From contig NZ_LFLT01000010.1 of the NCBI RefSeq assembly GCF_001189955.1, positions 1 through 64,000 on the forward strand: 64,000 nucleotides of DNA. Direction: 5' to 3'. Below are positions 26,389-34,709 of the stretch, in pieces; the stretch's first letter is position 1; the number at the start of each line of letters is the position of its first letter. Made by a program: the position numbers and the translations under genes. The notes under the pieces were generated by a model. It was not told the origin of the DNA and made no database searches. It was given only the letters and a program-made list of their open reading frames with translations. Origin of the DNA: Herbaspirillum chlorophenolicum. Lineage in GTDB: Bacteria; Pseudomonadota; Gammaproteobacteria; Burkholderiales; Burkholderiaceae_D.

Positions 26389-26480
26389 ATGCAGGCGTCG
26401 GCGTGCTGCCTGTTCGCGCATGGCATGTATTTCCTTGGGGGAAACTAATGCCGGGATGTGTCATCGAAGTTTCTTTGCGC

Positions 26481-26498
26481 TGGCGCAATATTGCGCCA
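26481..26498. repeat. 18-bp perfect palindrome upstream of the DUF883 gene
   Basis: TGGCGCAATATTGCGCCA is a perfect 18-bp palindrome, 130 bp upstream of the DUF883 start and 92 bp after the amidotransferase stop. Its symmetry and AT centre look like a dimeric regulator site. A related element occurs at 45100-45116. Confidence 0.4.
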
Positions 26499-26628
26499 TA
26501 CCGGCTACACGTCGATGAATCGCCTCTGTAGAATCGGCTGAAGCCGGGCCGATACGCTGAGCTTGATCGTGTCGCTGCCTGCATTCAGTTTTGTCATTTC
26601 ACCAACTGGGATAAAAAGGAGAATCCGC

Positions 26629-26937
26629 ATGACCCAATCCGCCGCTCTCAAGACCGTGAGGAACGATATGAAAACCCTCGTCAAGGACGCCCAGGCCCTG
26701 TTCGCTGAAGCCGCTGCCGCCACCGGTGAAAAGGCCGATGTGTTGCGCGCCAAGGGACTGACCCTGCTGGAAGCCGCTGCGGAAGCTGCGCAGGGCGCCC
26801 AGGCCGCCGCCATCGAAAAGGGCAAGGTCGTTGCCGCCAAGACGGACGATTACGTGCATGAGAACCCGTGGCGCGCCGTGGCCATCTCGGCCGGCATCGG
26901 TTTGCTGGTGGGCCTGGTCATCGGCCGCAGCAAGTAA
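26629..26937 (+). CDS. DUF883 (ElaB/YqjD-like) membrane-anchored protein
   Basis: This 102-residue protein starts at ATG 26629 with the ribosome-binding site AAAAGGAGA. It is mostly an Ala/Lys/Glu-rich amphipathic helix (residues 1-75), followed by ENPWRAVAISAGIGLLVGLVIGR, the C-tail anchor typical of ElaB/YqjD. The E. coli homologues are inner-membrane, stationary-phase, ribosome-associated proteins. It is first in a three-gene set resembling yqjD-yqjE-yqjK. Confidence 0.85.
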   Translation: MTQSAALKTVRNDMKTLVKDAQALFAEAAAATGEKADVLRAKGLTLLEAAAEAAQGAQAAAIEKGKVVAAKTDDYVHENPWRAVAISAGIGLLVGLVIGRSK

Positions 26938-26948
26938 GCAGCGCCCCG

Positions 26949-27350
26949 ATGGCGACCCCGCACAAAGAAGGCCAGCCGGCGCAGCCCGCACCTCCCGGGC
27001 TGACCGCTGGCTTGCTTGGCCTGGCCAAGAACCTGCTCGGCCTTATCATCAGCCGTATCGAACTGGCATCGCTGGAGATGTCGGAGATCGGCGCCAACCT
27101 GGTTCGCTTCGCGGTCATCTTCGTGCTGGCGGCGATCGCATTGTGGTTTGCGGTCGCATTCTGGTCTGTATTGCTTGTCATGCTGGCGTGGGATACCTGG
27201 GGCTGGAAAATCCTGGCGTTGCTCGGCGCCATCTTCAGCGTTGTCACGGTTGGGCTGGTGTTTTATGCGCGTTCCGTGCTGCTGCAGGGCAAGCTCTCGC
27301 TGCCGGCCACCATGTCCGAACTGCGCAAGGACCGCGATGCCTTGCTGTAA
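26949..27350 (+). CDS. Phage holin family (YqjE-like) membrane protein
   Basis: This 133-residue protein starts at ATG 26949, 11 bp after the DUF883 gene. A Pro/Gln-rich cytosolic N-terminus is followed by an amphipathic segment and two long transmembrane helices (~52-80 and ~84-108). The layout matches the Holin-X/YqjE family, which despite the name is a chromosomal membrane protein in proteobacteria. There are no lysis genes nearby, so a phage role is unlikely. Confidence 0.8.
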   Translation: MATPHKEGQPAQPAPPGLTAGLLGLAKNLLGLIISRIELASLEMSEIGANLVRFAVIFVLAAIALWFAVAFWSVLLVMLAWDTWGWKILALLGAIFSVVTVGLVFYARSVLLQGKLSLPATMSELRKDRDALL

Positions 27351-27388
27351 TCATGGCGGCGTCTACCGACAGAGCGAAAAGGAGCCGT

Positions 27389-27826
27389 ATGCAAGCAGAC
27401 CATGATGACGGCATGACGCACGAAGAGCGCAAGCGCAAAGTGCTGGCGCAAGGGGCCTTGTATCGCTTGGGCGTGATGGAGGCGCGTGAAGTGGTGCGGC
27501 ACAATCTGAGCGCCGAATCGTTGGCCAAGGGGGCCTTGAGCCGGGCCGCGCATTTTGCCACCTCCTTCATCGGCGGCGGCAAGACCCTGCAGTCGATCAA
27601 GTCGCTGGCCGCAGGCGGGCTTGGCGGCGTCAGCTTGCAGTCGGTCACGCCATTGCTGATAACGGGCGTATCCATGCTGTCCAGGAGATGGCTGCGCAAG
27701 CCGCTTTTGTATGGCGGCATCATCAGTGTGGTCGGCGGCTTGGCGTATTACCTTAGCCAACGTTCCGGCGGCCAGGATGCCGACAATGAACCTGACGGGC
27801 AGGAAGAACCGCCGGAAGTATCATGA
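27389..27826 (+). CDS. YqjK-like small membrane protein
   Basis: This 145-residue protein starts at ATG 27389, preceded by AAAAGGAG; an earlier ATG at 27353 lacks a good ribosome-binding site. A charged N-terminus (EERKRKVLAQGALYRLGVMEAREVV) is followed by Gly/Ser-rich amphipathic stretches, one probable membrane helix (LLYGGIISVVGGLAYYLS) and an acidic tail. Position after the DUF883 and holin-family genes suggests a YqjK equivalent, but similarity is weak. Function unknown. Confidence 0.7.
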   Translation: MQADHDDGMTHEERKRKVLAQGALYRLGVMEAREVVRHNLSAESLAKGALSRAAHFATSFIGGGKTLQSIKSLAAGGLGGVSLQSVTPLLITGVSMLSRRWLRKPLLYGGIISVVGGLAYYLSQRSGGQDADNEPDGQEEPPEVS

Positions 27827-27874
27827 GCGGCAGCAGGCGACGCTGATTTTTTGGCGAAGTCGCCCCCGGTTGAG

Positions 27875-27912
27875 ACAAAGGTATTCGGTGCGCCGGATAC
27901 CTTTGTTTTTTT
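27875..27912 (+). terminator. Rho-independent terminator after the YqjD/E/K-like operon
   Basis: A 10-bp perfect stem ACAAAGGTAT (27875-27884) / ATACCTTTGT (27897-27906) has an inner GC-rich loop and ends in a seven-T run. It lies ~50 bp after the operon stop. Confidence 0.88.
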
Positions 27913-28023
27913 CAGGAGGCAAAATATCGCTGGCAGCGGAACATTAATGCGTTCATCCTGCTCTGAATCTGACCGGCCGCGAGGCCTGAACAACAACGCT
28001 GAGAAGGGAAGAAAGGAAACGAG

Positions 28024-28737
28024 ATGAAGACATTATCGATTGCCGCCATCGCCGGCGTCCTGGCGATTTCCGGTTGTGCCGATATGAGCCAGACGCAGCG
28101 CGGTACGGCCACCGGTGCGGGTATTGGCGCCGGTATCGGCGGTATTCTTGGCGCAGTCACCGGTGGTGGCGGCGGCGGACGGGCATTGGGCGGTGCGGCC
28201 ATCGGCGGCGCCATCGGGGCGGTAGCCGGCAATATCTGGTCCAACCGGATGGAGAACCAGAAGCGCGCCATGGAACAGGCCACCCAAGGCACTGGCGTGC
28301 AAGTGACCCAGACCCAGGACAACCGCCTGAAACTGGAGATTCCGAGCGATATTTCCTTCGATACGGGCCGTGCCGACATCAAGCCTGAGATGCGCCCCGT
28401 GCTGGACCGCTTCGCCTCGACTCTGGTCGAGAACCCAGCCACCACGATCACTATCGTTGGTCATACCGACAATACCGGCAGCGATGCGATCAATGACCCG
28501 TTGTCCACCCAGCGCGCAGCACGCACGCGCGACTATCTGGTCACGCGCGGCGTTGGTGTCGGCCGCTTCATGATCGAAGGCCGCGGTTCGCATGAGCCGC
28601 TCGTGCCCAATACATCGGACGCTAATCGCGCCAAGAACCGCCGCGTGGAAATCTTTGTGGCTGAACCGCAGCAGCAAGCGCAGCAACAAGCGCCTGCCGG
28701 ATATGCGCCTCCGCCACCTCCACCACAACGTTATTGA
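28024..28737 (+). CDS. OmpA-family outer-membrane lipoprotein (YiaD/Pal-like)
   Basis: This 237-residue protein has lipobox LAISGC with acylated Cys18, then a Gly-rich glycine-zipper stretch (~29-75), and a C-terminal OmpA-like peptidoglycan-binding domain (~105-220) with FDTGRADIKPEM, VGHTDNTGSDAIND, LSTQRAARTRDYL and NRAKNRRVEI. The last 20 residues are a Gln/Pro-rich tail. It likely tethers the outer membrane to peptidoglycan. The ribosome-binding site is GGAAACGAG. Its transcript ends at the bidirectional terminator 28773-28804. Confidence 0.9.
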   Translation: MKTLSIAAIAGVLAISGCADMSQTQRGTATGAGIGAGIGGILGAVTGGGGGGRALGGAAIGGAIGAVAGNIWSNRMENQKRAMEQATQGTGVQVTQTQDNRLKLEIPSDISFDTGRADIKPEMRPVLDRFASTLVENPATTITIVGHTDNTGSDAINDPLSTQRAARTRDYLVTRGVGVGRFMIEGRGSHEPLVPNTSDANRAKNRRVEIFVAEPQQQAQQQAPAGYAPPPPPPQRY

Positions 28738-28772
28738 TGGTGGTCCGATCCCGGTTGAGCAGGCCGGGCAAT

Positions 28773-28804
28773 AAAAAGCCCCGAATAGCATTCGGGGCTT
28801 TTTG
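28773..28804. terminator. Bidirectional terminator between ompA-like and cytochrome c genes
   Basis: AAAAAGCCCCGAAT-agc-ATTCGGGGCTTTTT forms a near-perfect stem with A and T tracts on both sides, between convergent genes. Confidence 0.92.
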
Positions 28805-28815
28805 CTGGCAGCGCC

Positions 28816-29418
28816 TTATTTCGCTGGGGCGGCCGATGTGGCAGCGGCAGGCGCATCGCCGGCCGGTGCTGCGGCACCGTCACTTGCAGCGGGAGCTGCA
28901 GCCGGAGCTTTCACTTCCGGTTCCTTGAACTTGGCGCCGGACTGATTGGCCATATAGACCACGGTGCGCTGGATTTCCACGTCGTCCAGGTCGGGATTGC
29001 CACCCTTTGGCGGCATGGCGCGCAAGCCGTTGATGGCGTGCGAAACCAGTTTGTCGTAGCCCTCGGCGATACGGGCTTTCCAGGCGCCGTCATCTCCAAC
29101 CTTGGGGGCGCCCGCGACACCGGCGGCATGGCAGGCGGCACAAGTCGACTTGAAGACTTCTTCGCCGGATTGCAGTTGCTTGGGAGTATTGGCGTCACGG
29201 AAGGTGAAGCCATTGTCGGCGACTGGCTTGATGCGCGCCGCGATCATCTCGGGGGTTTGCCCATCCGAGCCGGCACCGGTCTTCTGGCCGTTGGTCACAT
29301 ACTCGACCAGAAGCACAATGCAGACGATTGGAACCAGAAAACCTGCTACGACAGCTGCGATCAATTGCTTGGGAGTCTTGATTGCCGACTCGTGTTCATC
29401 ATGATGAGCTGTGCTCAT
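28816..29418 (-). CDS. Membrane-anchored c-type cytochrome (cytochrome c5-like)
   Basis: This 200-residue protein starts at ATG 29416-29418 (MSTAHHDEHE). One N-terminal transmembrane anchor (~18-41) is followed by a periplasmic domain with a single haem-binding CAACH (Cys93, Cys96, His97) and a downstream AMPPKGG supplying Met135 as likely axial ligand, the pattern of the c5 family. The last ~40 residues are Ala/Pro-rich. It probably shuttles electrons to a terminal oxidase. An in-frame extension to 29520 is not favoured because conserved sequence starts after MSTAHH. Confidence 0.88.
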   Translation of the reverse strand: MSTAHHDEHESAIKTPKQLIAAVVAGFLVPIVCIVLLVEYVTNGQKTGAGSDGQTPEMIAARIKPVADNGFTFRDANTPKQLQSGEEVFKSTCAACHAAGVAGAPKVGDDGAWKARIAEGYDKLVSHAINGLRAMPPKGGNPDLDDVEIQRTVVYMANQSGAKFKEPEVKAPAAAPAASDGAAAPAGDAPAAATSAAPAK

Positions 29419-29650
29419 TAGTGTCCCTCCGTAATGTTTCCTCGAAATTGGGGCGGAAAACGTCGGTTCCCTTTGTATCGCCTGGCTTTGTATGGACTCA
29501 TTATCAGGCAGGGCTTTCATTGCGCTCTCTCGCCGAACCCTTGATTATAGTCACAATGCTTTCCATTTGACACGTAAAAACGCCTACTCCAATGGACGGC
29601 CCGCATGAAAAACGGTATTCTTCAGGCCTCTTCGGGTTTTGCCCCACAAC

Positions 29651-29726
29651 GCGGCTGTAGCTCAGTGGATAGAGTATTGGCCTCCGAAGCCAAGGGTCGT
29701 GGGTTCGATCCCCGCCAGCCGCGCCA
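29651..29726 (+). tRNA. tRNA-Arg (anticodon CCG)
   Basis: This is a 76-nt cloverleaf. The acceptor arm GCGGCTG/CAGCCGC and a D-arm GTAGCTCAGTGGATAGAG are present. The anticodon stem TTGGC/GCCAA encloses the loop CTCCGAA (anticodon CCG at 29684-29686), and the T-arm contains GGTTCGATCC. The gene encodes the terminal CCA (29724-29726). It reads CGG arginine codons. No duplicated 3' end marking an integrated island was noticed. Confidence 0.97.
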
Positions 29727-29968
29727 CAGAATTCTTTCCCCCGGTTCAAATATTGAAGTTGGAACCTTATCAATGCTGTCGTTTCGGCAAGAACAGGTTT
29801 CCAGTCTTCACAGGCGGCCATTTTCCATTGGTACCAAGGCCGTCGTTCCGGGATTGCGTTTTTAACAACGTAATTTGCCTGACCATATGATGCTGTTTTT
29901 GTCTGGCATTTACTTTGCGCGATATCAATCCGGGAAAAATTGACACAAGGAAAACTGTCGCACCATGA

Positions 29969-29996
29969 AAAAAGCTCGCCGCGGCGAGCTTTTTAT
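29969..29996 (-). terminator. Terminator of the DHDPS-family gene
   Basis: AGCTCGCCGCGGCGAGCT (29973-29990) is an 18-bp perfect palindrome flanked by A and T tracts on both sides. It lies 27 bp beyond the minus-strand stop at 30017 and can work in both directions. Confidence 0.85.
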
Positions 29997-30016
29997 TTTT
30001 CAGCATTTACTAGCGA

Positions 30017-30958
30017 TTAGTTGATGCTCTTGGACCAGTTGGCGTACCAGGTACGGAACAGGTTGTACTGCGACTCAGCGTAACGGCGTTGCGCATCGCT
30101 CAGCTTGTCGGTCGCGTTGAAGTGCAGGGTGTATTCCTTGTCGCCGTTCAGGACCATCAGGTACTTGTAGAACAGCACCAGGTCGCAGCCTTCGTCGAAC
30201 GACGACAGCACGGCCAGCGCCGATTCCAGTTCCTTGGCGCGTGCACGGGCAATGGCATCGCCCTTGACGGCCTTGTTGCACAGGTCGACCAGTTGCAGCA
30301 CTTCACGCGGCAGCGCGTTGCCAATGCCGGTGATGGCGCCGGCAGCGCCGCAGTTCACGAAGCCGTGGAATACCTGGGTGTCGACGCCTGCCATCAGGAT
30401 CACGTTTTCGTCTTGCGACGTGATGTTTTCAGCCGCATAACGCATGTCTGCCGCGCCACCGAATTCCTTGAAGCCGATCAGGTTGGGGAATTGGCTGCGC
30501 AGTTCGAAGAACAGGTCGGCGCGGGTTGCGAAGCCATAGTACGGGCTGTTGTAGATCACCGCCGGCAGGTTCGGCGCTGCCTTCAGGATGGCGGCGAAGT
30601 GGGCCTTCTGTGCCGCCGCCGAAGCGCCGCGGGACAGGACGCGCGGGATCACCATCAGGCCTTGCGCGCCCACCTTGGCGGCGTGCGCGGCGTGGGAGAC
30701 CGCTTCCTTCGAGTTGACGGCGCCAGTGCCAACGATGGTCGGGACGCCGGCTGCCACCAGGCGTGCGACGCCTTCCTGGCGTTGTGCTTCGGTCAGCAGG
30801 GGCCAGTCGCCCATCGAGCCGCAGTACACCACTGCGCGCATGCCGATTTCCACCAGTTCCTTGCCCTTTTTTACCAACGCGTCGAAATCCGGCTGACGGT
30901 CAGCGGTGCATGGGGTCATCAGTGCAGGAATGGTGCCGGTAAAAATATTGTCGCTCAT
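30017..30958 (-). CDS. DHDPS/NAL-family lyase, probable 1-pyrroline-4-hydroxy-2-carboxylate deaminase
   Basis: This 313-residue (beta/alpha)8 enzyme starts at ATG 30956-30958 with GAGGAAACG upstream. The Schiff-base Lys164 (IGFKEFGG) and Tyr136 (VIYNSPYYG) are intact, with GSMGDWPLLTEAQR and GVDTQVFHGF. DHDPS itself is unlikely: the subfamily with CGSMGDWPLLT and the C-terminal EYTLHFN stretch is, as I recall it, the hydroxyproline-pathway deaminase that makes 2-ketoglutarate semialdehyde. The neighbouring DpkA-like reductase, GntR regulator and transporter support imino-acid catabolism. Subfamily assignment needs a search. Confidence 0.72.
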   Translation of the reverse strand: MSDNIFTGTIPALMTPCTADRQPDFDALVKKGKELVEIGMRAVVYCGSMGDWPLLTEAQRQEGVARLVAAGVPTIVGTGAVNSKEAVSHAAHAAKVGAQGLMVIPRVLSRGASAAAQKAHFAAILKAAPNLPAVIYNSPYYGFATRADLFFELRSQFPNLIGFKEFGGAADMRYAAENITSQDENVILMAGVDTQVFHGFVNCGAAGAITGIGNALPREVLQLVDLCNKAVKGDAIARARAKELESALAVLSSFDEGCDLVLFYKYLMVLNGDKEYTLHFNATDKLSDAQRRYAESQYNLFRTWYANWSKSIN

Positions 30959-31374
30959 CACGTTTCCTCGTTTATGCAAATTGGAGTTGTTCTCAAAGTG
31001 CGCAGCACGAACGGTGCGCCCTGTGGTGTATGCCGGGAACGATTTTACTTAATTTGGATATTTTATACAATATAAAATAAAAAGTTGCTTGAATAGTAAT
31101 TGTTCTGCGGGATGAGGAGGGGGGACTGAATGAAAAAGCGTATGACCGGAATCAGGGCATCACACTGCTGATGACCTGCGCCGTTGGACGGTATTGGGGA
31201 GGATGCTCATTGCCGGAACGAGTGCCGCGGCAATTCCGTGATTAAAGGAGGCGGGCAAAGTGGCGCCTGCATTTACCATTGCAGGTTCTGGTTGCCGGTG
31301 TGCCGTGCAAGGCGATGCGGGCAATGATGGAAACGGGTGGCCGTCGATACAGGCGAAGGCCAGGCGCAGGGTAG
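30959..31374. other. 416-bp region upstream of the DHDPS-family gene
   Basis: This contains the promoter of the lyase gene with the palindromic operator at 31059-31079. The remainder (31080-31374) lies beyond the GntR gene's stop and shows only short unsupported frames. No terminator was recognised. Confidence 0.5.
31059..31079. promoter_or_regulatory. Perfect palindromic operator (candidate GntR site 1)
   Basis: TATTTTATA (31059-31067), CAA, TATAAAATA (31071-31079) form a perfect 9-bp-arm palindrome about 100 bp upstream of the lyase start. The core ATTTTATACAATAT is repeated upstream of the GntR and transporter genes. AT-rich symmetric sites of this kind suit FadR/VanR-type regulators. Confidence 0.6.
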
Positions 31375-32055
31375 TCAGCGCCCTTGGCGGCGCTCACGCA
31401 AAAATGCATTCAGCTCTTCGCCGGCATGTTCGATATGCCGCTTCAGGAGGGATGCTGCAGCACGCGCGTCCCCTTTGCGACACAGCGCAACCAGCTCCGC
31501 GTGTTCGGATTCGGCCACATCGCGTGCGGCTTCCGATAGCGAAAGCTGCATGCGGGTATAACGGTCGGTTTGCTGCAACAAGGATGCCACGATGGCCGAT
31601 GTCTTTGGCTGGTCGGCGCGCGACAGCAGCAACTGATGAAGCTCTGTATTCAGTTCGCCCCAACGTCCCGGCTGGCTCGCATGCAGCACTTCGCTGTACT
31701 CTTTGAGGATTGCCTCCAGCTGGGCGAAATCCTGGATCGTCAGCTTGGGAATGGACTTGCGGAGCAACACCGGTTCCAGCAGGACCCTGAGTTCGAAAAG
31801 CTCGGTGATGTCTTCAGAAGACAACTCCGATACTACCGCCCCCTTGTGTGGCAGAATTTTCACCAGCCCTTCGCTTTCAAGCTGTACCAGCGCTTCCCGG
31901 AGCGGGATGCGGCTGATGCCCAGGTCGGTGGCGAGTGCGTCTTGCCGAAGCTGGTAGCCGTCGACATATTCCCCTGTCAAAATGCGTCGTCGCAGTTCAT
32001 TTGCAGCCGCTTCGGCGCGTGTTGCAAATCCAAGGGAAGGGCGTTTCTCGTTCAT
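31375..32055 (-). CDS. GntR-family transcriptional regulator (FCD/VanR-type)
   Basis: This 226-residue regulator starts at ATG 32053-32055 (MNEKRPSLGF). The N-terminal winged helix (~10-75) has ELRRRILTGEYVDGYQL and LGISRIPLREALVQLESEGLVKILPHKG. The C-terminal all-helical FCD ligand domain (~85-220) has FELRVLLEPVLL and the LNTELHQLL and ERHIEHA-like metal-binding histidines. It probably controls the flanking catabolic genes and itself, judging from the shared motif at 31059, 32115 and 34774. An alternative upstream ATG at 32115 lies inside that motif and is rejected. Confidence 0.88.
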   Translation of the reverse strand: MNEKRPSLGFATRAEAAANELRRRILTGEYVDGYQLRQDALATDLGISRIPLREALVQLESEGLVKILPHKGAVVSELSSEDITELFELRVLLEPVLLRKSIPKLTIQDFAQLEAILKEYSEVLHASQPGRWGELNTELHQLLLSRADQPKTSAIVASLLQQTDRYTRMQLSLSEAARDVAESEHAELVALCRKGDARAAASLLKRHIEHAGEELNAFLRERRQGR

Positions 32056-32114
32056 ATTTCGGTGTGTGACTGGAAGGGCTGCCAAGCCATGCTGGCCTGG
32101 CAGTGAATATTGCA

Positions 32115-32129
32115 TATTTTCTACAATCT
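32115..32129. promoter_or_regulatory. Candidate GntR operator 2 (autoregulation)
   Basis: TATTTTCTACAATCT matches site 1 at 12 of the first 15 positions or better (TATTTT-TACAAT core identical). It lies 60 bp upstream of the GntR start, where binding would repress its own promoter. Confidence 0.5.
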
Positions 32130-32204
32130 TAGCAGAAAGCCCCTTTCACGAAGCGCCTGGCAAGTATGCGCGCCAAAAAGCGTCCGTATTGCCGGCGCTT
32201 CATC

Positions 32205-33224
32205 TCAGCGCCCGGTCAGGGCGAGTACGTCTTTATAAAGCGCTTCCGGTATCAATACGCCATTGTCGATACTACGATTGCGCGCTTCGAAGCGACGTTG
32301 CGAAGGCAGGCGTGCCCCTTGTGACGTGATGCTATTGAACATGGCCTCTGCGCGCTCCATACCCGAAGCGGCGCCTGCCCCTCCGAACATCTTCGGACTG
32401 AACGCCAGCAGAAGCTCCCCATGGCAGGGCGTCACCTTGGCGCCGTCATCGAATTCCTGTGAATCGCTGCTCAGCATATCTCCTATCAGCGCCCCCGCCA
32501 TCAATTCAATCATCGCCGACAGTGCAGAGCCCTTGTGGCCGCCAAATGCAAGCATCGCTCCTTTGAGTGCTTCTTCCGGGTCTTCCGTGGGCAGTCCGTT
32601 TGCGTCAAGCGCCCATCCTAACGGGATCTTCTTCCCGGCTCGCCGATGAAGTTCGATTTCACCGCGCGCCGTGGCACTGGTCGCAAAATCGAACACATAA
32701 GGATGCATGCCGGGGCGCGGCCAGGCGAAGGCGATCGGGTTGGTTCCATAGACTGGTTTCGTCCCACCGGCCGGCACCACCCAGCTATGGCTTGGCGTCA
32801 TTGCCAAGCCCGCCAGGCCGGCGTCGGCAATGCGTTCGACTTCCGGCCACAGGGCGGAAAAGTGGTAGCAATTGTTGACCGCCAACGCGGCGATGCCGAT
32901 CACATGCGCCTTGTCGATCAGGCTCTCCACGCCGCGGTCGAACGCAAGTTGCGAAAATCCGAATTTGGCGTCGACGCGCGTGATGGCGGGGGAAACGTCC
33001 TCCACCTCCGGCACCGCGTCGAGCACTACCTTTCCTTTTCGGATCGCATCCACGCAACTGATCAGTCGATACAGGCCGTGAGAGTTGCACTCGTCTCGCT
33101 GCCCAGCGGTAATGACCCTGGAGATTGATTCCGCATGTTCCAGGGCCATTCCGTGATGGACCAGCGTATCGACGCTGAGTTGATGTACCTGGGCAAGGGA
33201 TAGGTTCACGGTCGCTTCAGCCAC
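32205..33224 (-). CDS. Ldh-family imino-acid reductase (DpkA-like delta1-piperideine/pyrroline-2-carboxylate reductase)
   Basis: This 339-residue NAD(P)H enzyme of the malate/L-lactate dehydrogenase-2 family starts at the GTG at 33222-33224, placed five bases after GAAGGAG (no ATG fits). Motifs are DECNSHGLYR, NNCYHFSALWPEVE, GTNPIAFAWPRPG, DFATSATARGEIE and FGGHKGSALSAMIEL. The His-Phe-x-Ala-Leu-Trp-Pro signature and GGHKGSALS match DpkA-type reductases of cyclic imino acids rather than malate dehydrogenase. It would reduce delta1-pyrroline-2-carboxylate or piperideine-2-carboxylate to L-proline or L-pipecolate. Confidence 0.75.
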   Translation of the reverse strand: MAEATVNLSLAQVHQLSVDTLVHHGMALEHAESISRVITAGQRDECNSHGLYRLISCVDAIRKGKVVLDAVPEVEDVSPAITRVDAKFGFSQLAFDRGVESLIDKAHVIGIAALAVNNCYHFSALWPEVERIADAGLAGLAMTPSHSWVVPAGGTKPVYGTNPIAFAWPRPGMHPYVFDFATSATARGEIELHRRAGKKIPLGWALDANGLPTEDPEEALKGAMLAFGGHKGSALSAMIELMAGALIGDMLSSDSQEFDDGAKVTPCHGELLLAFSPKMFGGAGAASGMERAEAMFNSITSQGARLPSQRRFEARNRSIDNGVLIPEALYKDVLALTGR

Positions 33225-33280
33225 CACAACTCCTTCAAACTGATGGCGCCGGCCACATATGCCGGCGCGTTTAGACGGAA

Positions 33281-33306
33281 AAGCCACCCTTTCGGGTGGC
33301 TTCGGG
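33281..33306 (-). terminator. Terminator after the MHS transporter gene
   Basis: AAGCCACCC (33281-33289) and GGGTGGCTT (33294-33302) form a 9-bp perfect stem with a 4-nt loop. On the minus strand it runs into CTTTTCC. It separates the transporter from the reductase gene, acting as a terminator or a partial attenuator within the cluster. Confidence 0.75.
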
Positions 33307-33335
33307 AACTGCCGGTCCAACGGGTTTTGTGCCGC

Positions 33336-34709
33336 TTACGATTTGACCCGGTGAGTCGCTTCGGCATCGACGTCATGCAACGATTTGCCCCGGGTCTCCT
33401 TGGCAAAGCTCACACAGATGATCGAGAGAACGGCTGCAACCACCAGGTAGAGAGCGATAGGCGTTGACGAGTGGTAGCGCTCCAGCAGCGAGAGGCCGAT
33501 GAGCGGCGCCAGCGAACCGGCCATCAGCGGCGCGACCTGGTAGCACAGCGACAGTGCCGTATAGCGGACATTCGTCGGGAACATCTCGGTCATCAAGGCC
33601 GAGTACGGCGAATAGGTCATGGACTGGATGAACAGGCCCAGCACGATGGCCGACATGATGATCCAGTCGTTACCCGTGTCCATCATGGGGAATGCGACGA
33701 AACCCCAGCCGGCAGTCAGCACGGCGCCGGTGAGATAGACCGGCTTGCGGCCGATGACGTCCGACATCAGGCCCATGAAGGGGATGAAGAAGAAGTGAAT
33801 GACGTTGGCGCCGAACATCAGTTTCAGAATCCGCGTCGTGTCCGCACCCACCACCAGTTTCAGGTATGTCAGGGAGAACGTCACCACCATGTAGTACAGG
33901 ATGTTTTCAGCAAAGCGCGCGCCGATGCCGATGATGACCTGGCGCCAGTGGTGCTTGAGGACATGGGTCACGCCCAATTGCTTCTCTTGCTTCTTTTCCC
34001 GGCGCGCCTGGGCTTCCTTGAAGATGGGTGCGTCGTCGACCTTGCGGCGAATCCAGAAACCGATCAGCACTACCACCGCGGAGAACCAGAACGCCACTCG
34101 CCAGCCCCATCCCAGGAAGTCCGCTTCAGACAGGGAGCTGGAAAGTATCAGAAGAATGACGGTCGCGATCAGGTTGCCGGCCGGCACACCTGCTTGCGGC
34201 CAGCTTGCCCAGTAGGCACGGCGATTGTCGGGGCTATGCTCGCTCACCAGCAGGATTGCGCCGCCCCATTCGCCGCCGAATGCAAAGCCTTGAATCAGGC
34301 GCAACGTGACCAGCAGCGCCGGCGCCCAGTAACCAATCGAATCGAACGTCGGCAGGCATCCCATGAGGAACGTCGTGATGCCGACGATAACCAGGCTCAC
34401 CTGCAGCAGATGCTTGCGGCCGAACTTGTCGCCGTAGTAGCCGAACACCAGGCCGCCGATAGGGCGTGCGGCAAATCCGACGGCGTACAAAGCGAACGCT
34501 GCCAGCAGGCCATCAACCGGGTTGCCGGTCTTCTTGAAGAAGTGGGTGCCGAACACCAGCGCCGACGCGGTTCCATAAAGGAAGAACTCATACCACTCCG
34601 CTACAGAACCGACCATGGAAGCAGCGACAACGCGCTTCAATTCACTGCTCGCGCCGGCGGCTTTCACCTCGCTGCCGGGCGTTACTGCATCCCCGTACTG
34701 ACTCGTCAT
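33336..34709 (-). CDS. MFS transporter, metabolite:H+ symporter (MHS) family
   Basis: This 457-residue inner-membrane protein has 12 predicted helices. MHS hallmarks are [20 protein letters not shown] in helix 1, [14 protein letters not shown] (loop 2-3 signature), [15 protein letters not shown], and [11 protein letters not shown] in the loop 8-9 repeat. Family members import carboxylates, betaines or amino-acid-like compounds (ProP, KgtP, ShiA). Proximity to the lyase and reductase suggests uptake of the imino acid they degrade. Its promoter region carries the shared GntR motif. Confidence 0.88.
   Translation of the reverse strand: MTSQYGDAVTPGSEVKAAGASSELKRVVAASMVGSVAEWYEFFLYGTASALVFGTHFFKKTGNPVDGLLAAFALYAVGFAARPIGGLVFGYYGDKFGRKHLLQVSLVIVGITTFLMGCLPTFDSIGYWAPALLVTLRLIQGFAFGGEWGGAILLVSEHSPDNRRAYWASWPQAGVPAGNLIATVILLILSSSLSEADFLGWGWRVAFWFSAVVVLIGFWIRRKVDDAPIFKEAQARREKKQEKQLGVTHVLKHHWRQVIIGIGARFAENILYYMVVTFSLTYLKLVVGADTTRILKLMFGANVIHFFFIPFMGLMSDVIGRKPVYLTGAVLTAGWGFVAFPMMDTGNDWIIMSAIVLGLFIQSMTYSPYSALMTEMFPTNVRYTALSLCYQVAPLMAGSLAPLIGLSLLERYHSSTPIALYLVVAAVLSIICVSFAKETRGKSLHDVDAEATHRVKS

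Noticed and set aside
26949-27350. Phage holin, hence a prophage remnant
   Set aside because: The gene belongs to the YqjE-like chromosomal family in a YqjD/E/K-like set; no other phage genes are nearby.
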